DNA of 64,000 nucleotides from Clostridia bacterium (GTDB taxonomy: Bacteria; Bacillota; Clostridia; Christensenellales; UBA1242): assembly GCA_016297915.1 (NCBI GenBank), contig JAEDFU010000003.1, forward strand, positions 1 through 64,000, read 5' to 3'. How positions within the stretch are numbered: position 1 is the stretch's first letter; each line of letters opens with the position of its first letter. Shown piece by piece: positions 17,313 to 26,454 of this stretch. Both the position numbers and the translations under genes were made by a program. The notes beneath the pieces are model-generated. The model was given only the letters and a program-made list of their open reading frames with translations. It was not told the origin of the DNA and searched no databases.

Positions 17313-18308
17313 ATGGACAAAAAGACTATTTATACAGCAATCAAGCCTACAGGTATACTAACATTAGGTGGATATATTGGTGTTGCTCAAAATCTCAAAG
17401 ACATGGTCAAAGAATACAATGCTTATATCTGTATCGCTGACTTGCATGCCTTAACAATCAATCCAGACCCACAAGTCTTGAGAGAAAATTCGTACAAACT
17501 TTTGGCACTTTATTTGGCTCTAGGAATAGATACAAATAAGTGTACTTTGTATCTTCAAAGTCAAGTGCCGGAGCATGCTGAGATTAATTGGATTTTGTCC
17601 AACTTTACAATGTTCGGTGAGGCTACAAGAATGACACAATTCAAAGATCACCAAGCCAAGTCCAAAGAGGTTAATATGGGACTGCTCAACTATCCAATAC
17701 TTATGGCAGGCGATATACTCTTGTACGATACAGATATCGTTCCAGTTGGAATTGACCAAAAACAACATGTTGAACTCTGCCGAAACATTGCAATAAGATT
17801 TAATCACAAAATGGGAGATACTTTCAAAGTCCCAGATGTTATGATTCGAAAGGAAGGCTATAAGATATGTGGCCTAAGTGACCCAACCAAAAAGATGTCT
17901 AAGTCCGAAAGGGGCGATACTGGAACAATCTTTGTGGAAGATAGCAAGGAAGACATTATCAAAAAGGTTAAGCGTGCAGTAACAGATAGCGAAAACGAGA
18001 TTAAATATGATCCAGAAAACAAGCCTGGTGTCAGCAATTTGCTTACAATTTATGCGTGCCTCAAGAATATTGATGTATCCTCTGTCGCAGCACAATTTGA
18101 GGGGCAAAATTATGGAACGCTCAAAACGGAAGTTGCAAATGCAATAATCGAGACGCTAGAGCCTCTCCAAAAAAAGTACTACAAGTATCTTGAGGACAAA
18201 GATTACTTGGATGAAATCTTGGCAAAAGGCAAACTGAAAGCTCAAGCCAAAGCTAGAGAAACGCTTGCAAAAGTATATAATACTGTGGGGCTAATTCCTG
18301 CCAAATAA
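17313..18308 (+). CDS. trpS: Tryptophan-tRNA ligase
   Basis: 331 residues, class I synthetase of TrpRS length. The HIGH-equivalent is TLGG in KPTGILTLGGYIG (about 16-20), the usual TrpRS form with Thr for the first His; IADLHALT follows, and the KMSKS loop is exactly KKMSKSERGD near 194. It charges tRNA-Trp. AAAAGGAG ribosome site. Many Firmicute trpS genes carry a T-box leader; here the leader is too short, so expression looks constitutive. Confidence 0.95.
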   Translation: MDKKTIYTAIKPTGILTLGGYIGVAQNLKDMVKEYNAYICIADLHALTINPDPQVLRENSYKLLALYLALGIDTNKCTLYLQSQVPEHAEINWILSNFTMFGEATRMTQFKDHQAKSKEVNMGLLNYPILMAGDILLYDTDIVPVGIDQKQHVELCRNIAIRFNHKMGDTFKVPDVMIRKEGYKICGLSDPTKKMSKSERGDTGTIFVEDSKEDIIKKVKRAVTDSENEIKYDPENKPGVSNLLTIYACLKNIDVSSVAAQFEGQNYGTLKTEVANAIIETLEPLQKKYYKYLEDKDYLDEILAKGKLKAQAKARETLAKVYNTVGLIPAK

Positions 18309-18318
18309 CTCAAAAAAT

Positions 18319-18358
18319 AAATATCTAAGCCATTTTGTTTGACTTAGATATTTTTATT
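18319..18358 (+). terminator. Rho-independent terminator of trpS
   Basis: AAATATCTAAG pairs with CTTAGATATTT, followed by T-rich sequence. Its right arm overlaps the -35 of the next promoter. Confidence 0.8.
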
Positions 18359-18367
18359 TAATATAAT
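18339..18367 (+). promoter_or_regulatory. Promoter of the 18405 membrane protein gene
   Basis: TTGACT (18339-18344), 17-nt spacer, TATAAT (18362-18367). The -10 covers the first in-frame ATG (18366), which excludes it as a start. Confidence 0.75.
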
Positions 18368-18404
18368 GAGGGTAAATATAGTAACACTTAGAGGTTTGGT
18401 TCAA

Positions 18405-18803
18405 ATGTTTTTGACACTTAAGAAAAAAGGTCACAAAATATTTTTGCTACTATTGCAGTTTGGTGCAATGGCAAGCCTTTTTGTTGTTATGTTCGACAAA
18501 GAAGCCGTATTTATATTTAAGGATTTTGTAGATAGGCTTCAACTTGATATGGATATGCAAATAAGCCTAATTAGGCTACTTTTGCCAGTTAGGATGCTTT
18601 TGCATAGCCCATCACTATATGCAATTATATTCTTGCTAACACCTATTTTTGTTTTGGCAAGCAGTATTTATCTAAGGGCTAGTATTAGCACTGAGCCTTT
18701 TGTTTATGAGGAAAGCGATGTTCAATCCAAAACTTATGATATCATAAGTTATGTTGAACAAAAAAATTGTTCTTATCTCAAGACCATGAGGTTACTTTTG
18801 TGA
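18405..18803 (+). CDS. Small membrane protein, unknown
   Basis: 132 residues from ATG 18405, which has GAGG ten nt upstream; ATG 18366 lies inside the -10 element. Hydrophobic segments near residues 10-30 and 75-100 suggest two membrane helices with a charged loop between them and a ~30-residue cytoplasmic C-terminus containing YEESDVQSKTYDIISYVEQ. Not recognised. It sits alone between trpS and a structured intergenic region. Confidence 0.6.
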   Translation: MFLTLKKKGHKIFLLLLQFGAMASLFVVMFDKEAVFIFKDFVDRLQLDMDMQISLIRLLLPVRMLLHSPSLYAIIFLLTPIFVLASSIYLRASISTEPFVYEESDVQSKTYDIISYVEQKNCSYLKTMRLLL

Positions 18804-18814
18804 GATAATCTTTT

Positions 18815-18905
18815 TTAGACAGGGAAAATATACATTAATCACCGCAAGTGAGTTATGCGATGAGTCTTTTTGTATTCCGACTAATTTACCTGTCTTTTTT
18901 CTGTT
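18815..18905 (+). ncRNA. Candidate structured RNA or complex terminator
   Basis: An outer stem AGACAGG ... CCTGTCT followed by TTTTTT closes a ~75-nt interior that has its own pairs (ATTAATC with GACTAAT, one mismatch; CGCA with TGCG). It may be the terminator of the 18405 gene with an unusually elaborate loop, or a separate small RNA. Confidence 0.4.
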
Positions 18906-19017
18906 ACAAGTCGTTGTGGGTCAAAGTCATTGTCTTTGGGAGTTAAAAGCCAATGCGACCCCAAAAAAATCTATGAGTTTAACGATTTTTTTGTGGACTT
19001 GGCAGAAAAACTGTAAC
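18902..19017 (+). other. Nested inverted repeats in a 388-nt gene-free region
   Basis: TGTTACA (18902) pairs with TGTAACA (about 19011). Inside lies a compound hairpin: GGGTC / GACCC closing GTCATTG / CAATGC closing CTTT / AAAG (about 18918-18965). An AAAAAAATC / GATTTTTTT arm follows (about 18963-18992). The region 18804-19191 has no gene; the rest of it is AT-rich. Confidence 0.45.
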
Positions 19018-19156
19018 AAAAATTTCTAATATGTAATTTTTTAAGTAGTAATAAAAAGGTTAATAAATTTGCAAATTTTGAATGTGAAAAGATTTTTAAA
19101 CAAAAGTCAATTAAATATTCTGACTAAACACATCAAGTTTTGCAAAAAATAATATA

Positions 19157-19177
19157 TCCGAAACACAATATTTCGGA
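19157..19177 (+). promoter_or_regulatory. Inverted repeat upstream of the YwaF-ABC gene
   Basis: TCCGAAA and TTTCGGA around a 7-nt loop, 14 nt before the start codon. It may be an operator, or a hairpin sequestering the weak ribosome site (GGAAC). Confidence 0.5.
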
Positions 19178-19191
19178 ACAAAATAAATATT

Positions 19192-21414
19192 ATGTTGTTA
19201 TTTAGTTATTTAATTATTGCCATAGTAACAGGAATACTGTTTCTGGTTTATTGGATTTTAAAAAAGAAAAACAAATTAACTGGCAAATATCAAAAGATTT
19301 TGATGTATGTACTTGCCGGTATGTTTTTCTTACGCTTTATGTGGCGAAAAGATAGTCTAGCGGATAGCTATCAACTTATTAGCAATAACTTTGATAGCAA
19401 AATCCTGAATGTGTATTCAATCATTGTTACATGGTTTACATATTCATCAACCCTGATACTAATATTGTATCCTTTCTTTGATATTCACGGCAAAAGTGTC
19501 CTTGTTAAATATTTTGTGCTTCCAATGGCAATAATTTCGTGTATAAGCTTTTGGATACTTGGAATTGCTATTGACGGAAGAACAGCGTTTGAAGGCTTTA
19601 ATATACGAATGCTTATTATGTCGTGCGAATTTGCTTTGACACTAACTTGTGCACTTATAGTGTTTGTATCAAATGGATATTTTAAATCCCCCAAAGGTCA
19701 ACTCAAAATCCTATGGTATTTGCCACTTTTGCTTTTGGCAACAATGCCTCCATATGTTTTGCAAGGACTTTTTGGTAGGGTTAAGTACAGCGTAGAACTC
19801 AAAGGTTTTAGTTTGCCACATCGTATTATTTTGTATTTTGCATTTATAATTCCGGTTTGTTTGTATTTGTTGTTTCACAAAAAAGACTCAACGACCAAAA
19901 GAGCAGTGCTTTTGTACATTAGTTTGGGAACGCTTATGTCATTTAGCTGTGGATACAAATTCCCAGATTTTTTGGATATAACGCATTGGCCATTTCATTT
20001 GTGTAATACAGCTATGTATATAGTAGCAATTTGCTTAATTTTCAAACTGAACAAATTATTTTATTTTACATACTTTATCAATGTCCTTGGAGCTCTGCTT
20101 GCAATGCTGATGCCAAATTATTCATCTAGTGCAAATTTGCTTGATAGTGGGATAGTTAATTTTTATATCAATCACTATATCGCATTCTTCATGCCTCTGC
20201 TTATTGTGGCACTAGGAGTTTATGCGAGACCAAAACTCAAAGAATTTATATATTCCATGGTTGGCTTTCTAGTGTATTTTGTACTAGTTCTCATCTTAAA
20301 TGCATGGTTTAGCAACTATGGTAGTGTGGATTATTTCTTTGTTAATAGTGACTTTATAGCCGACAAGCTAGGCAATTGGTGCGAAATAATTAGAGAAAAT
20401 CATATCTGGCACTTTATGATAGGTAATCTTAGTTTTACATTCTATCCATTGTATCAGGCACTATTCTTTGTTGTGTATGTAGCACTTGGTGCTGGTGTTT
20501 GGTTTGTGTATGAGGGTGCTTATACTTTTGTTGACACATTATATGACATTCAAGCTCGCAAGCAAAAAATCAAACTAGATATGCTAGCACTTGAAGTTGC
20601 GCTAAAAGGGAGGGGAAAAGACGAACCTATGAACAAAAATAACAAAAACAAATTAGTCTTACAAAACTTTAGCAAACGCTATGGTAAAAGTGATGTTTAT
20701 GCCGTAAAAGACGCAAACCTTGAAATCAATGGAGGAGAGATATTTGGATTTTTGGGTTCTAACGGTGCAGGCAAAAGCACTATAATCAAATCCATTGTTG
20801 GCATTCAGCCAATCACAAGCGGAAGTATTGAAGTTTGTGGCTATGATGTCAACAAACAATCGGTCATGGCAAAAAAGAATATTGGATTTGTGCCAGACCA
20901 CTATGCTTTGTACGAAAAACTTACTGGTAGAGAATATATAAATTATATAGCTGACTTATATGATGTGAGTTTGGACGATAGAACTAAGGCAATCAATAAA
21001 TATGTTGAATTATTTGAACTAAATGATGCTTTTGATAATCAAATCAAGACATATAGTCATGGTATGAAACAAAAAATTGCCATAATGTCTGCTCTTGTTC
21101 ACAATCCTAAGGTTTGGATTTTGGATGAGCCACTTACAGGACTTGACCCAAATAGCATTTATCAAGTTAAGGTCTGCATGAAAGAACATGCCAAAAAGGG
21201 CAACATCGTGTTTTTTAGTAGTCACCTAATTGATATCGTTGAGCAATTGTGCGACCGTATCGCAATAATCAAAAAAGGCAAAATTCTTACAGTTCAAAAT
21301 GTGGCTGATATCGAAAAAGATTGTTCTCTTGAGGAGTATTATCTTAAGATTGCATCTCAAAAAGTACAACCAGCCAAGGTCAAAGAATCCGAAAAAGTAT
21401 TACAACAAAATTAA
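19192..21414 (+). CDS. YwaF-like membrane domain fused to an ABC transporter ATPase
   Basis: 740 residues in two parts. Residues 1 to ~465 hold a dozen or so membrane helices, including a section (about 250-310) with WPFHLCNTAMYIV and GALLAMLMPNY that recalls the YwaF/TIGR02206 integral membrane family. From ~480 a complete ABC ATPase follows: Walker A GSNGAGKST (~520), signature YSHGMKQK (~620), Walker B VWILDEP (~640) and switch SSHLID. The ATPase resembles ABC-2 exporters. The next gene is the partner permease, so this protein likely powers export of an unknown substrate while adding its own membrane module. The fusion joint is a Met-Asn/Lys-rich linker with no stop or frameshift; an internal start near 20630 could also make free ATPase. 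Confidence 0.75.
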   Translation: MLLFSYLIIAIVTGILFLVYWILKKKNKLTGKYQKILMYVLAGMFFLRFMWRKDSLADSYQLISNNFDSKILNVYSIIVTWFTYSSTLILILYPFFDIHGKSVLVKYFVLPMAIISCISFWILGIAIDGRTAFEGFNIRMLIMSCEFALTLTCALIVFVSNGYFKSPKGQLKILWYLPLLLLATMPPYVLQGLFGRVKYSVELKGFSLPHRIILYFAFIIPVCLYLLFHKKDSTTKRAVLLYISLGTLMSFSCGYKFPDFLDITHWPFHLCNTAMYIVAICLIFKLNKLFYFTYFINVLGALLAMLMPNYSSSANLLDSGIVNFYINHYIAFFMPLLIVALGVYARPKLKEFIYSMVGFLVYFVLVLILNAWFSNYGSVDYFFVNSDFIADKLGNWCEIIRENHIWHFMIGNLSFTFYPLYQALFFVVYVALGAGVWFVYEGAYTFVDTLYDIQARKQKIKLDMLALEVALKGRGKDEPMNKNNKNKLVLQNFSKRYGKSDVYAVKDANLEINGGEIFGFLGSNGAGKSTIIKSIVGIQPITSGSIEVCGYDVNKQSVMAKKNIGFVPDHYALYEKLTGREYINYIADLYDVSLDDRTKAINKYVELFELNDAFDNQIKTYSHGMKQKIAIMSALVHNPKVWILDEPLTGLDPNSIYQVKVCMKEHAKKGNIVFFSSHLIDIVEQLCDRIAIIKKGKILTVQNVADIEKDCSLEEYYLKIASQKVQPAKVKESEKVLQQN

Positions 21415-21456
21415 AAAACAATAGACTTTTTGAAAAAATCGAAAAAGGAGGAGAAA

Positions 21457-23106
21457 ATGAGCGGACTCAAAACTTTGTGTAAAATGCAACTTAAAGACCG
21501 AATAAACTTGAGTTTTTTGAAAAGTGTCAAAGAGACCATATTCAAAATTATTTTGTCGATTATTAAATTTGCACTGATTACAATAGTTATATATTTTGGA
21601 TTCTATATTTTGAGTTACTTAAGACTTGTGTCATTACTACCGGGCGTTCCCGAAAACTTATTTGAAGTAATTTTTACATGTCTTATGTTGCTGTCAATTA
21701 TCGTATGTTCGTTTGGACTGGTCAAAACATTGTATTTTGCCAAAGATAATTTTGTTTTGCTAACAATGCCGGTTGATAGAACTAAGGTTTTTATGTCAAA
21801 ATTAATAGTATTTTACATATATGAATTTATCAAAAACCTCAACTATTTTCTTCCGCTTTTGGTTGCGTATGGAATTATAAACAAGATGCCATTTTATTAT
21901 TATTTTTGGCTGATAATAGCTATGTTTATAATAACACTTATTCCAGTTTGTATTGGTGCACTTCTGTCTATTCCACTTATGTATATTCAAAATTTTGTCA
22001 AATCTTACAAGTTTTTGGAATATGCATTGGTAGTAGTATTAATCGCAGGCGTAAGCATTGGACTTATTTTGCTTATTAATGCCATTCCTGCCAATTTTGA
22101 TTTGATAGGCACTTGGGGGACGACATTTTGGAATATTCAAAACTTTCTAAATTCTTTTAACAAAATATTCTTGCCATTCACATGGATGGCAATAGCAATA
22201 GTTGGCAAGAGATACGGTATCTCAAACAATCTCTTTAGGCTTGACCAGTGGCTTGCTATACTTATAATTTTAGGGGGAATTGCGATTGTTATTGGGCTTA
22301 CATATCTAATGGTAAGACCGATGTATTTTCGTATGGCAAGCACGCCATTTGAGTACAAAAAATCCAAGGTCACCAAAAATATTCCTAATATCAAGCACAA
22401 TGCATTTTGGTCTAGCGTTATCAAGGACTTCAAATTAAACTTTCGAACACCAAGCAAATTTTATTCACTGGTGGCTGTAATTATTGGACTTCCTACATCA
22501 ATCTTTTTGCTTAACAAAATTTATTCTGCAATGGATACACGACTTACTGGAACAAACATGTCAATTGCATTCAATATCATGTTAATATTGCTAATAGCTC
22601 TCTCATCAAATACGGCACTAGCACATATTTATAGCGAAGAGGGCAACGCAAGATATCAACTCAAGACCAATCCAAAACCTCAAATTAATTCGTTGATTTC
22701 CAAACTCTTTATCAATGCATTTGGCATGACATTGTCGATTTTAGTTACAGTAATAATCTTTGCTAGTTTTCTCAAAATCAATATAATTAACACTATTTTA
22801 ATTTTTGTATTTGTTGAGAGTTTGTATGTTGGGCACTTGCTTCATAGCGTTGAACTTGACATTATGAATCCGCAAACGCAAAGGTATCAAACTGAGGGCG
22901 ACAATCTCAGCAATCCAAATGATATCAAATCGGTTATTTTTGCATTTTTGTTATCAATAATTTTTGCTTATGCCACATATTTTTTGATAAGCGAAAATAT
23001 GTATGTTGTTTGGGCAAAAGTTATGTTCGTGGGCGTCTTGTATATGCTAATTAGAACATGGCTATTTGTAAACAAAATCAAGGTTTATTATAAGGAGGTA
23101 GGATAA
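21457..23106 (+). CDS. ABC-2 type exporter permease
   Basis: 549 residues from ATG 21457, set by a consensus AAAGGAGG eight nt upstream; a TTG at 21430 is unlikely. About ten to twelve membrane helices, with a long non-membrane segment (about 280-325, FRMASTPFEYKKSKVTKN) in the middle. No ATPase motifs. It begins 42 nt after the YwaF-ABC gene and overlaps the next gene by one base, so the three are translationally coupled. Taken as the permease partner of that ATPase; substrate unknown. Confidence 0.75.
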   Translation: MSGLKTLCKMQLKDRINLSFLKSVKETIFKIILSIIKFALITIVIYFGFYILSYLRLVSLLPGVPENLFEVIFTCLMLLSIIVCSFGLVKTLYFAKDNFVLLTMPVDRTKVFMSKLIVFYIYEFIKNLNYFLPLLVAYGIINKMPFYYYFWLIIAMFIITLIPVCIGALLSIPLMYIQNFVKSYKFLEYALVVVLIAGVSIGLILLINAIPANFDLIGTWGTTFWNIQNFLNSFNKIFLPFTWMAIAIVGKRYGISNNLFRLDQWLAILIILGGIAIVIGLTYLMVRPMYFRMASTPFEYKKSKVTKNIPNIKHNAFWSSVIKDFKLNFRTPSKFYSLVAVIIGLPTSIFLLNKIYSAMDTRLTGTNMSIAFNIMLILLIALSSNTALAHIYSEEGNARYQLKTNPKPQINSLISKLFINAFGMTLSILVTVIIFASFLKINIINTILIFVFVESLYVGHLLHSVELDIMNPQTQRYQTEGDNLSNPNDIKSVIFAFLLSIIFAYATYFLISENMYVVWAKVMFVGVLYMLIRTWLFVNKIKVYYKEVG

Positions 23107-23549
23107 TGAAAAAATCCACACTTATAATGATAGCCATCGTGTATATTGCTTCAATTGTTGTTATATCTATATTTGGAATGAAATCGGTTGTATATAATGA
23201 GGTTATTCCAGTTACAAAAATTGAATGTCTCAATCAATCGGACGACAAAACTCAAGTTGAATATGACGGAGATATTAAGGTCATATCCGTGGAGTACAAA
23301 AAACCCGGCAATGCCGAAAATCTAACCGGTACAATGGTACAGCTTAGTTGGAGGGTTTTGCCAGATAATGCAAGCAACAAAAAAGTTAAATTTGTTCGTA
23401 ATCAAACTAGTCGTGCTGAATTTGTCAAAGACGAAGCAGGCAACGAGGTTGGGCTAATTTTGTTTACAGGCAAAGTTGTTTTGAATATAAAAATTATGTC
23501 AACAGATGGAACACAAATTTTTGATGAAATAGTTGTGTGGGCATATTAG
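23106..23549 (+). CDS. Membrane-anchored protein with one Ig-like (BIG2-like) domain
   Basis: 147 residues starting in TAATG overlap with the permease stop, AAGGAGG upstream. N-terminal signal anchor (about 5-25), then one extracellular beta domain whose LSWRVLPDNASNKKVKF phrase matches the BIG2 pattern (L-x-x-x-V-x-P-x-N-A-x-x-K-x-V). The tight coupling with the ABC genes implies that it works with the exporter, for example as an external adaptor. That role is inferred. Confidence 0.65.
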   Translation: MKKSTLIMIAIVYIASIVVISIFGMKSVVYNEVIPVTKIECLNQSDDKTQVEYDGDIKVISVEYKKPGNAENLTGTMVQLSWRVLPDNASNKKVKFVRNQTSRAEFVKDEAGNEVGLILFTGKVVLNIKIMSTDGTQIFDEIVVWAY

Positions 23550-23646
23550 GAGGTGTAAATTTTAGGAATTAATATCGAAATTTTAAACAAAATAAATGAA
23601 GGATACCAAATTATAGATTTCTTCAAAATCAAAAGGAGATAAAATC

Positions 23647-26253
23647 ATGAAAAGAGTTACAAAAATATTCGTATCTGTTCTTGCCATTATGTGCTTTGGA
23701 TTTGTACTTTCGGCATGTAAGCCAAAGATTGAGAGTGCTCATGTCAAAAATGGAACACTCGAAACAACTATCGCCAAGGGCGAAGAACTAGATACTTCCA
23801 AAACTATTGTAATAGTTGATTATTCGGATAGCTCCAGCAAGGAGGTTGAGTCCAAAGACCTAGTATTTGGTCAAATTGATGTTAATGTTTTAGGCACACA
23901 ACAACTCAAAATTTCTTATGGTGATTATAGTTTTGAAGTGCCAATCAAAGTCGTTGCAACCGAAGCCGATGTAAGCACTATTACATCACTTAATAGTAGA
24001 TTGCTCAATGAATTTAACGCCAACAAAGATGTTCAAAGCGCCGATAGCAAGGGCTTGGAGTTTGTAGATAGAACACAAATTCTTAGAGTTGGTGATGACA
24101 ATCCATTCAACTTTAGACTATTTGCATCAGGTATAGATGGTGCAGGTGTTAGAAGAACAAATATTACACGCGTAAGAACAAATATCAAAGTTGAACAAAA
24201 AGATGGCCAAACCTACAACGAACTTACTGGAGAGGCACTTAATAATATAGTTGATATAGAGACAGTCAATACTACTTTAGATTTCAAAGAAACTGCCATT
24301 GGCAAAAAATTTAGAGTAACTGTATCTGCTGATAATGTTGACGCAGATTATTTGGAAGAGGGTGGTGCAACAACATCATTTTCGACCGAACTTGAAGTAG
24401 TTGACGGTTATAATGTGTACAATGCCAAAGATTTGTCTTTGTACGACAATGTGCATGATAGTTATAATTCAATTAGACCTACAGACCAACCAGTCAAAGC
24501 ACTTATTCTTCAAGACAATATCGTTATAACCAAAGACGATGTTAGAAAAGATGCTTTTTGGTCAGAGAGTTCACCAAATTATAGAAATGACCTAAATAAT
24601 TTAACCGACCAAACTGTTATTGGTTCGCCAATTGATAATAGCGAGGACGGAATTTATCATAGAACATTGGCAGACGGCGAAACTTTTGATTTCGTTGGAA
24701 ATTACTTTACAATAGATGCCAAAAGTTTTCCAAAGATGGTGTTGGAATTTACAAACCCAACAAATGGCGTTAATGTTAAAGAATCCGACTATATGACAGC
24801 TCACTTGTCACTATTCTATAATGACGCACTTGCATCTAATCCAAATGCAAGCACTGTAAATTGGTCAAATATTCACTTTGTTGGAAATGGCGAACTAAAT
24901 GCTCAACCCGAAAATTCCGGTGCAATCATTTTGTCCAAAGCCAAAGTTGTCAACTTTAATGCAACCAACAATATTACTCACTACTTTTATATTACAAACT
25001 TCTTCACTTATGAAGAAGATTTGAGAGCCGACCAAGGCAATAATGTTTTGCTTAATTGCAAGGCATTCCAGTCTTATCAAACTCTTATCTATACTTGGGG
25101 TGTAAAAAGTCTCAAAATAGTCAATTGCGAACTAAGAGATGCTGGTGGTCCAGTTATGATTGTCGACCATTGCAAACAAGACGACAACGATACAACTGGC
25201 ACTACAGGTTATACAAGTTCAATAGACATCATCAACTCTAATCTTGAATCCAAGGTAACTGGCAAAGAGCCTTGGTTTACAGTTTATGGAGCAGGCGAAT
25301 TGTTTGGTCAATTAGCGATGGCAGACCAGTTGTTTACAGGAATAGATCCTCAAGGCAAACCAAACAATCTTCCACAAAACGATGTTACAATGACTGCCGG
25401 ATATGCCAACGATAATGGCAATATGGTTCCTAAGGTTAACCTCGTAGCAGTTATGAAGAGCGGATCTAATCAAGGTTTATCTTCCAAGCGTATCAAAGGT
25501 TATATTAGAGTATTTGATAGCCAAAGTGACTATGACAAATATTACGATAGCCAAAATCCACAAATTACAACATATGGACTAGATATGTCAAATAGTACAG
25601 TGGTAGACAGGGTATTCAATGATCCTACCGGAAGTATTTATTTCGAAAGCAACAAATCCGGTGGTTACATTAATTCAAATGTTGGAACAAATAGCGATGT
25701 GACAATGCAATCGGATAAGAAAGTTAATGAATTGTATGCAGGGATTGCTGATGGTATGCAAAAAGCAAAATTCCCAGTGACACCTTCACAAGATCAGTTT
25801 GACCAGTTGAATTTTGAACAAAAGAAAGGTGCAATAGCAAAAATGATTCAGGGTATTGGCAGCATATCTGGTCTTCCAGAAGCAAACAAAATTGTTTTCT
25901 TAGATCAAATTTATGAATCTGCCAAAAATTTGGCATTCAAAGAAATTCTTGAATGGGATAATACTTTAACTCAATCCGCAATTGAGAATGAAATTGCAAG
26001 ACTAACCGCCTTGAAAGCAGAAACAAGCAACAAAGAAGAAAAAGCCAAAATTGAAGCTAGAATTGATCAACTTGAAAAGTTACAACCAGCAACCGAAGAT
26101 CAAGCAAATGTTAATGAAAAAGTGAGACTTCTTACAAATGCTGTAGCTTCAATCAAGCCAGATGCTTCTTATGCCGACGGAAAATTCACCAATATTTATA
26201 TCTTTAATGGTATGGGTGTAATGGTTCAAATGTATCCAAAAACCAAAGCGTAA
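23647..26253 (+). CDS. Large lipoprotein with Ig-like N-terminus
   Basis: 868 residues. Lipoprotein signal with LSAC (Cys 24). Residues ~30-105 form an Ig-like domain of the kind with 'ELDTSKTIVIVDYSDSSSKEV'. A long central region (~260-640) contains beta-helix-like stretches (NIHFVGNGE, NVLLNCKAFQ, SLKIVNCELRD, SIDIINSNLES). A predicted helical, Gln/Lys/Glu-rich part (~690-830) follows, and the end is GMGVMVQMYPKT. AAAGGAG ribosome site 97 nt after the previous gene with no terminator between, so it is probably part of the ABC operon. Possible cargo-binding or surface structure; function unknown. Confidence 0.65.
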   Translation: MKRVTKIFVSVLAIMCFGFVLSACKPKIESAHVKNGTLETTIAKGEELDTSKTIVIVDYSDSSSKEVESKDLVFGQIDVNVLGTQQLKISYGDYSFEVPIKVVATEADVSTITSLNSRLLNEFNANKDVQSADSKGLEFVDRTQILRVGDDNPFNFRLFASGIDGAGVRRTNITRVRTNIKVEQKDGQTYNELTGEALNNIVDIETVNTTLDFKETAIGKKFRVTVSADNVDADYLEEGGATTSFSTELEVVDGYNVYNAKDLSLYDNVHDSYNSIRPTDQPVKALILQDNIVITKDDVRKDAFWSESSPNYRNDLNNLTDQTVIGSPIDNSEDGIYHRTLADGETFDFVGNYFTIDAKSFPKMVLEFTNPTNGVNVKESDYMTAHLSLFYNDALASNPNASTVNWSNIHFVGNGELNAQPENSGAIILSKAKVVNFNATNNITHYFYITNFFTYEEDLRADQGNNVLLNCKAFQSYQTLIYTWGVKSLKIVNCELRDAGGPVMIVDHCKQDDNDTTGTTGYTSSIDIINSNLESKVTGKEPWFTVYGAGELFGQLAMADQLFTGIDPQGKPNNLPQNDVTMTAGYANDNGNMVPKVNLVAVMKSGSNQGLSSKRIKGYIRVFDSQSDYDKYYDSQNPQITTYGLDMSNSTVVDRVFNDPTGSIYFESNKSGGYINSNVGTNSDVTMQSDKKVNELYAGIADGMQKAKFPVTPSQDQFDQLNFEQKKGAIAKMIQGIGSISGLPEANKIVFLDQIYESAKNLAFKEILEWDNTLTQSAIENEIARLTALKAETSNKEEKAKIEARIDQLEKLQPATEDQANVNEKVRLLTNAVASIKPDASYADGKFTNIYIFNGMGVMVQMYPKTKA

Positions 26254-26454
26254 GAGCTTGGGGCGGCGATAATAGCACTTAATTTTTAACAATATAAAAT
26301 TAACATTGTATCACACTATAAAAAACAATCAAACGACTTGGATTTTTAAAAAACAACTAAAAATTACCAACAAATTGTATTGGTAGGATTGTTAAGTTAG
26401 TAAGGAATAGGGGAAATAGAAATCTTGTCAAATAAAAAATATAGGAGAAAAAAG

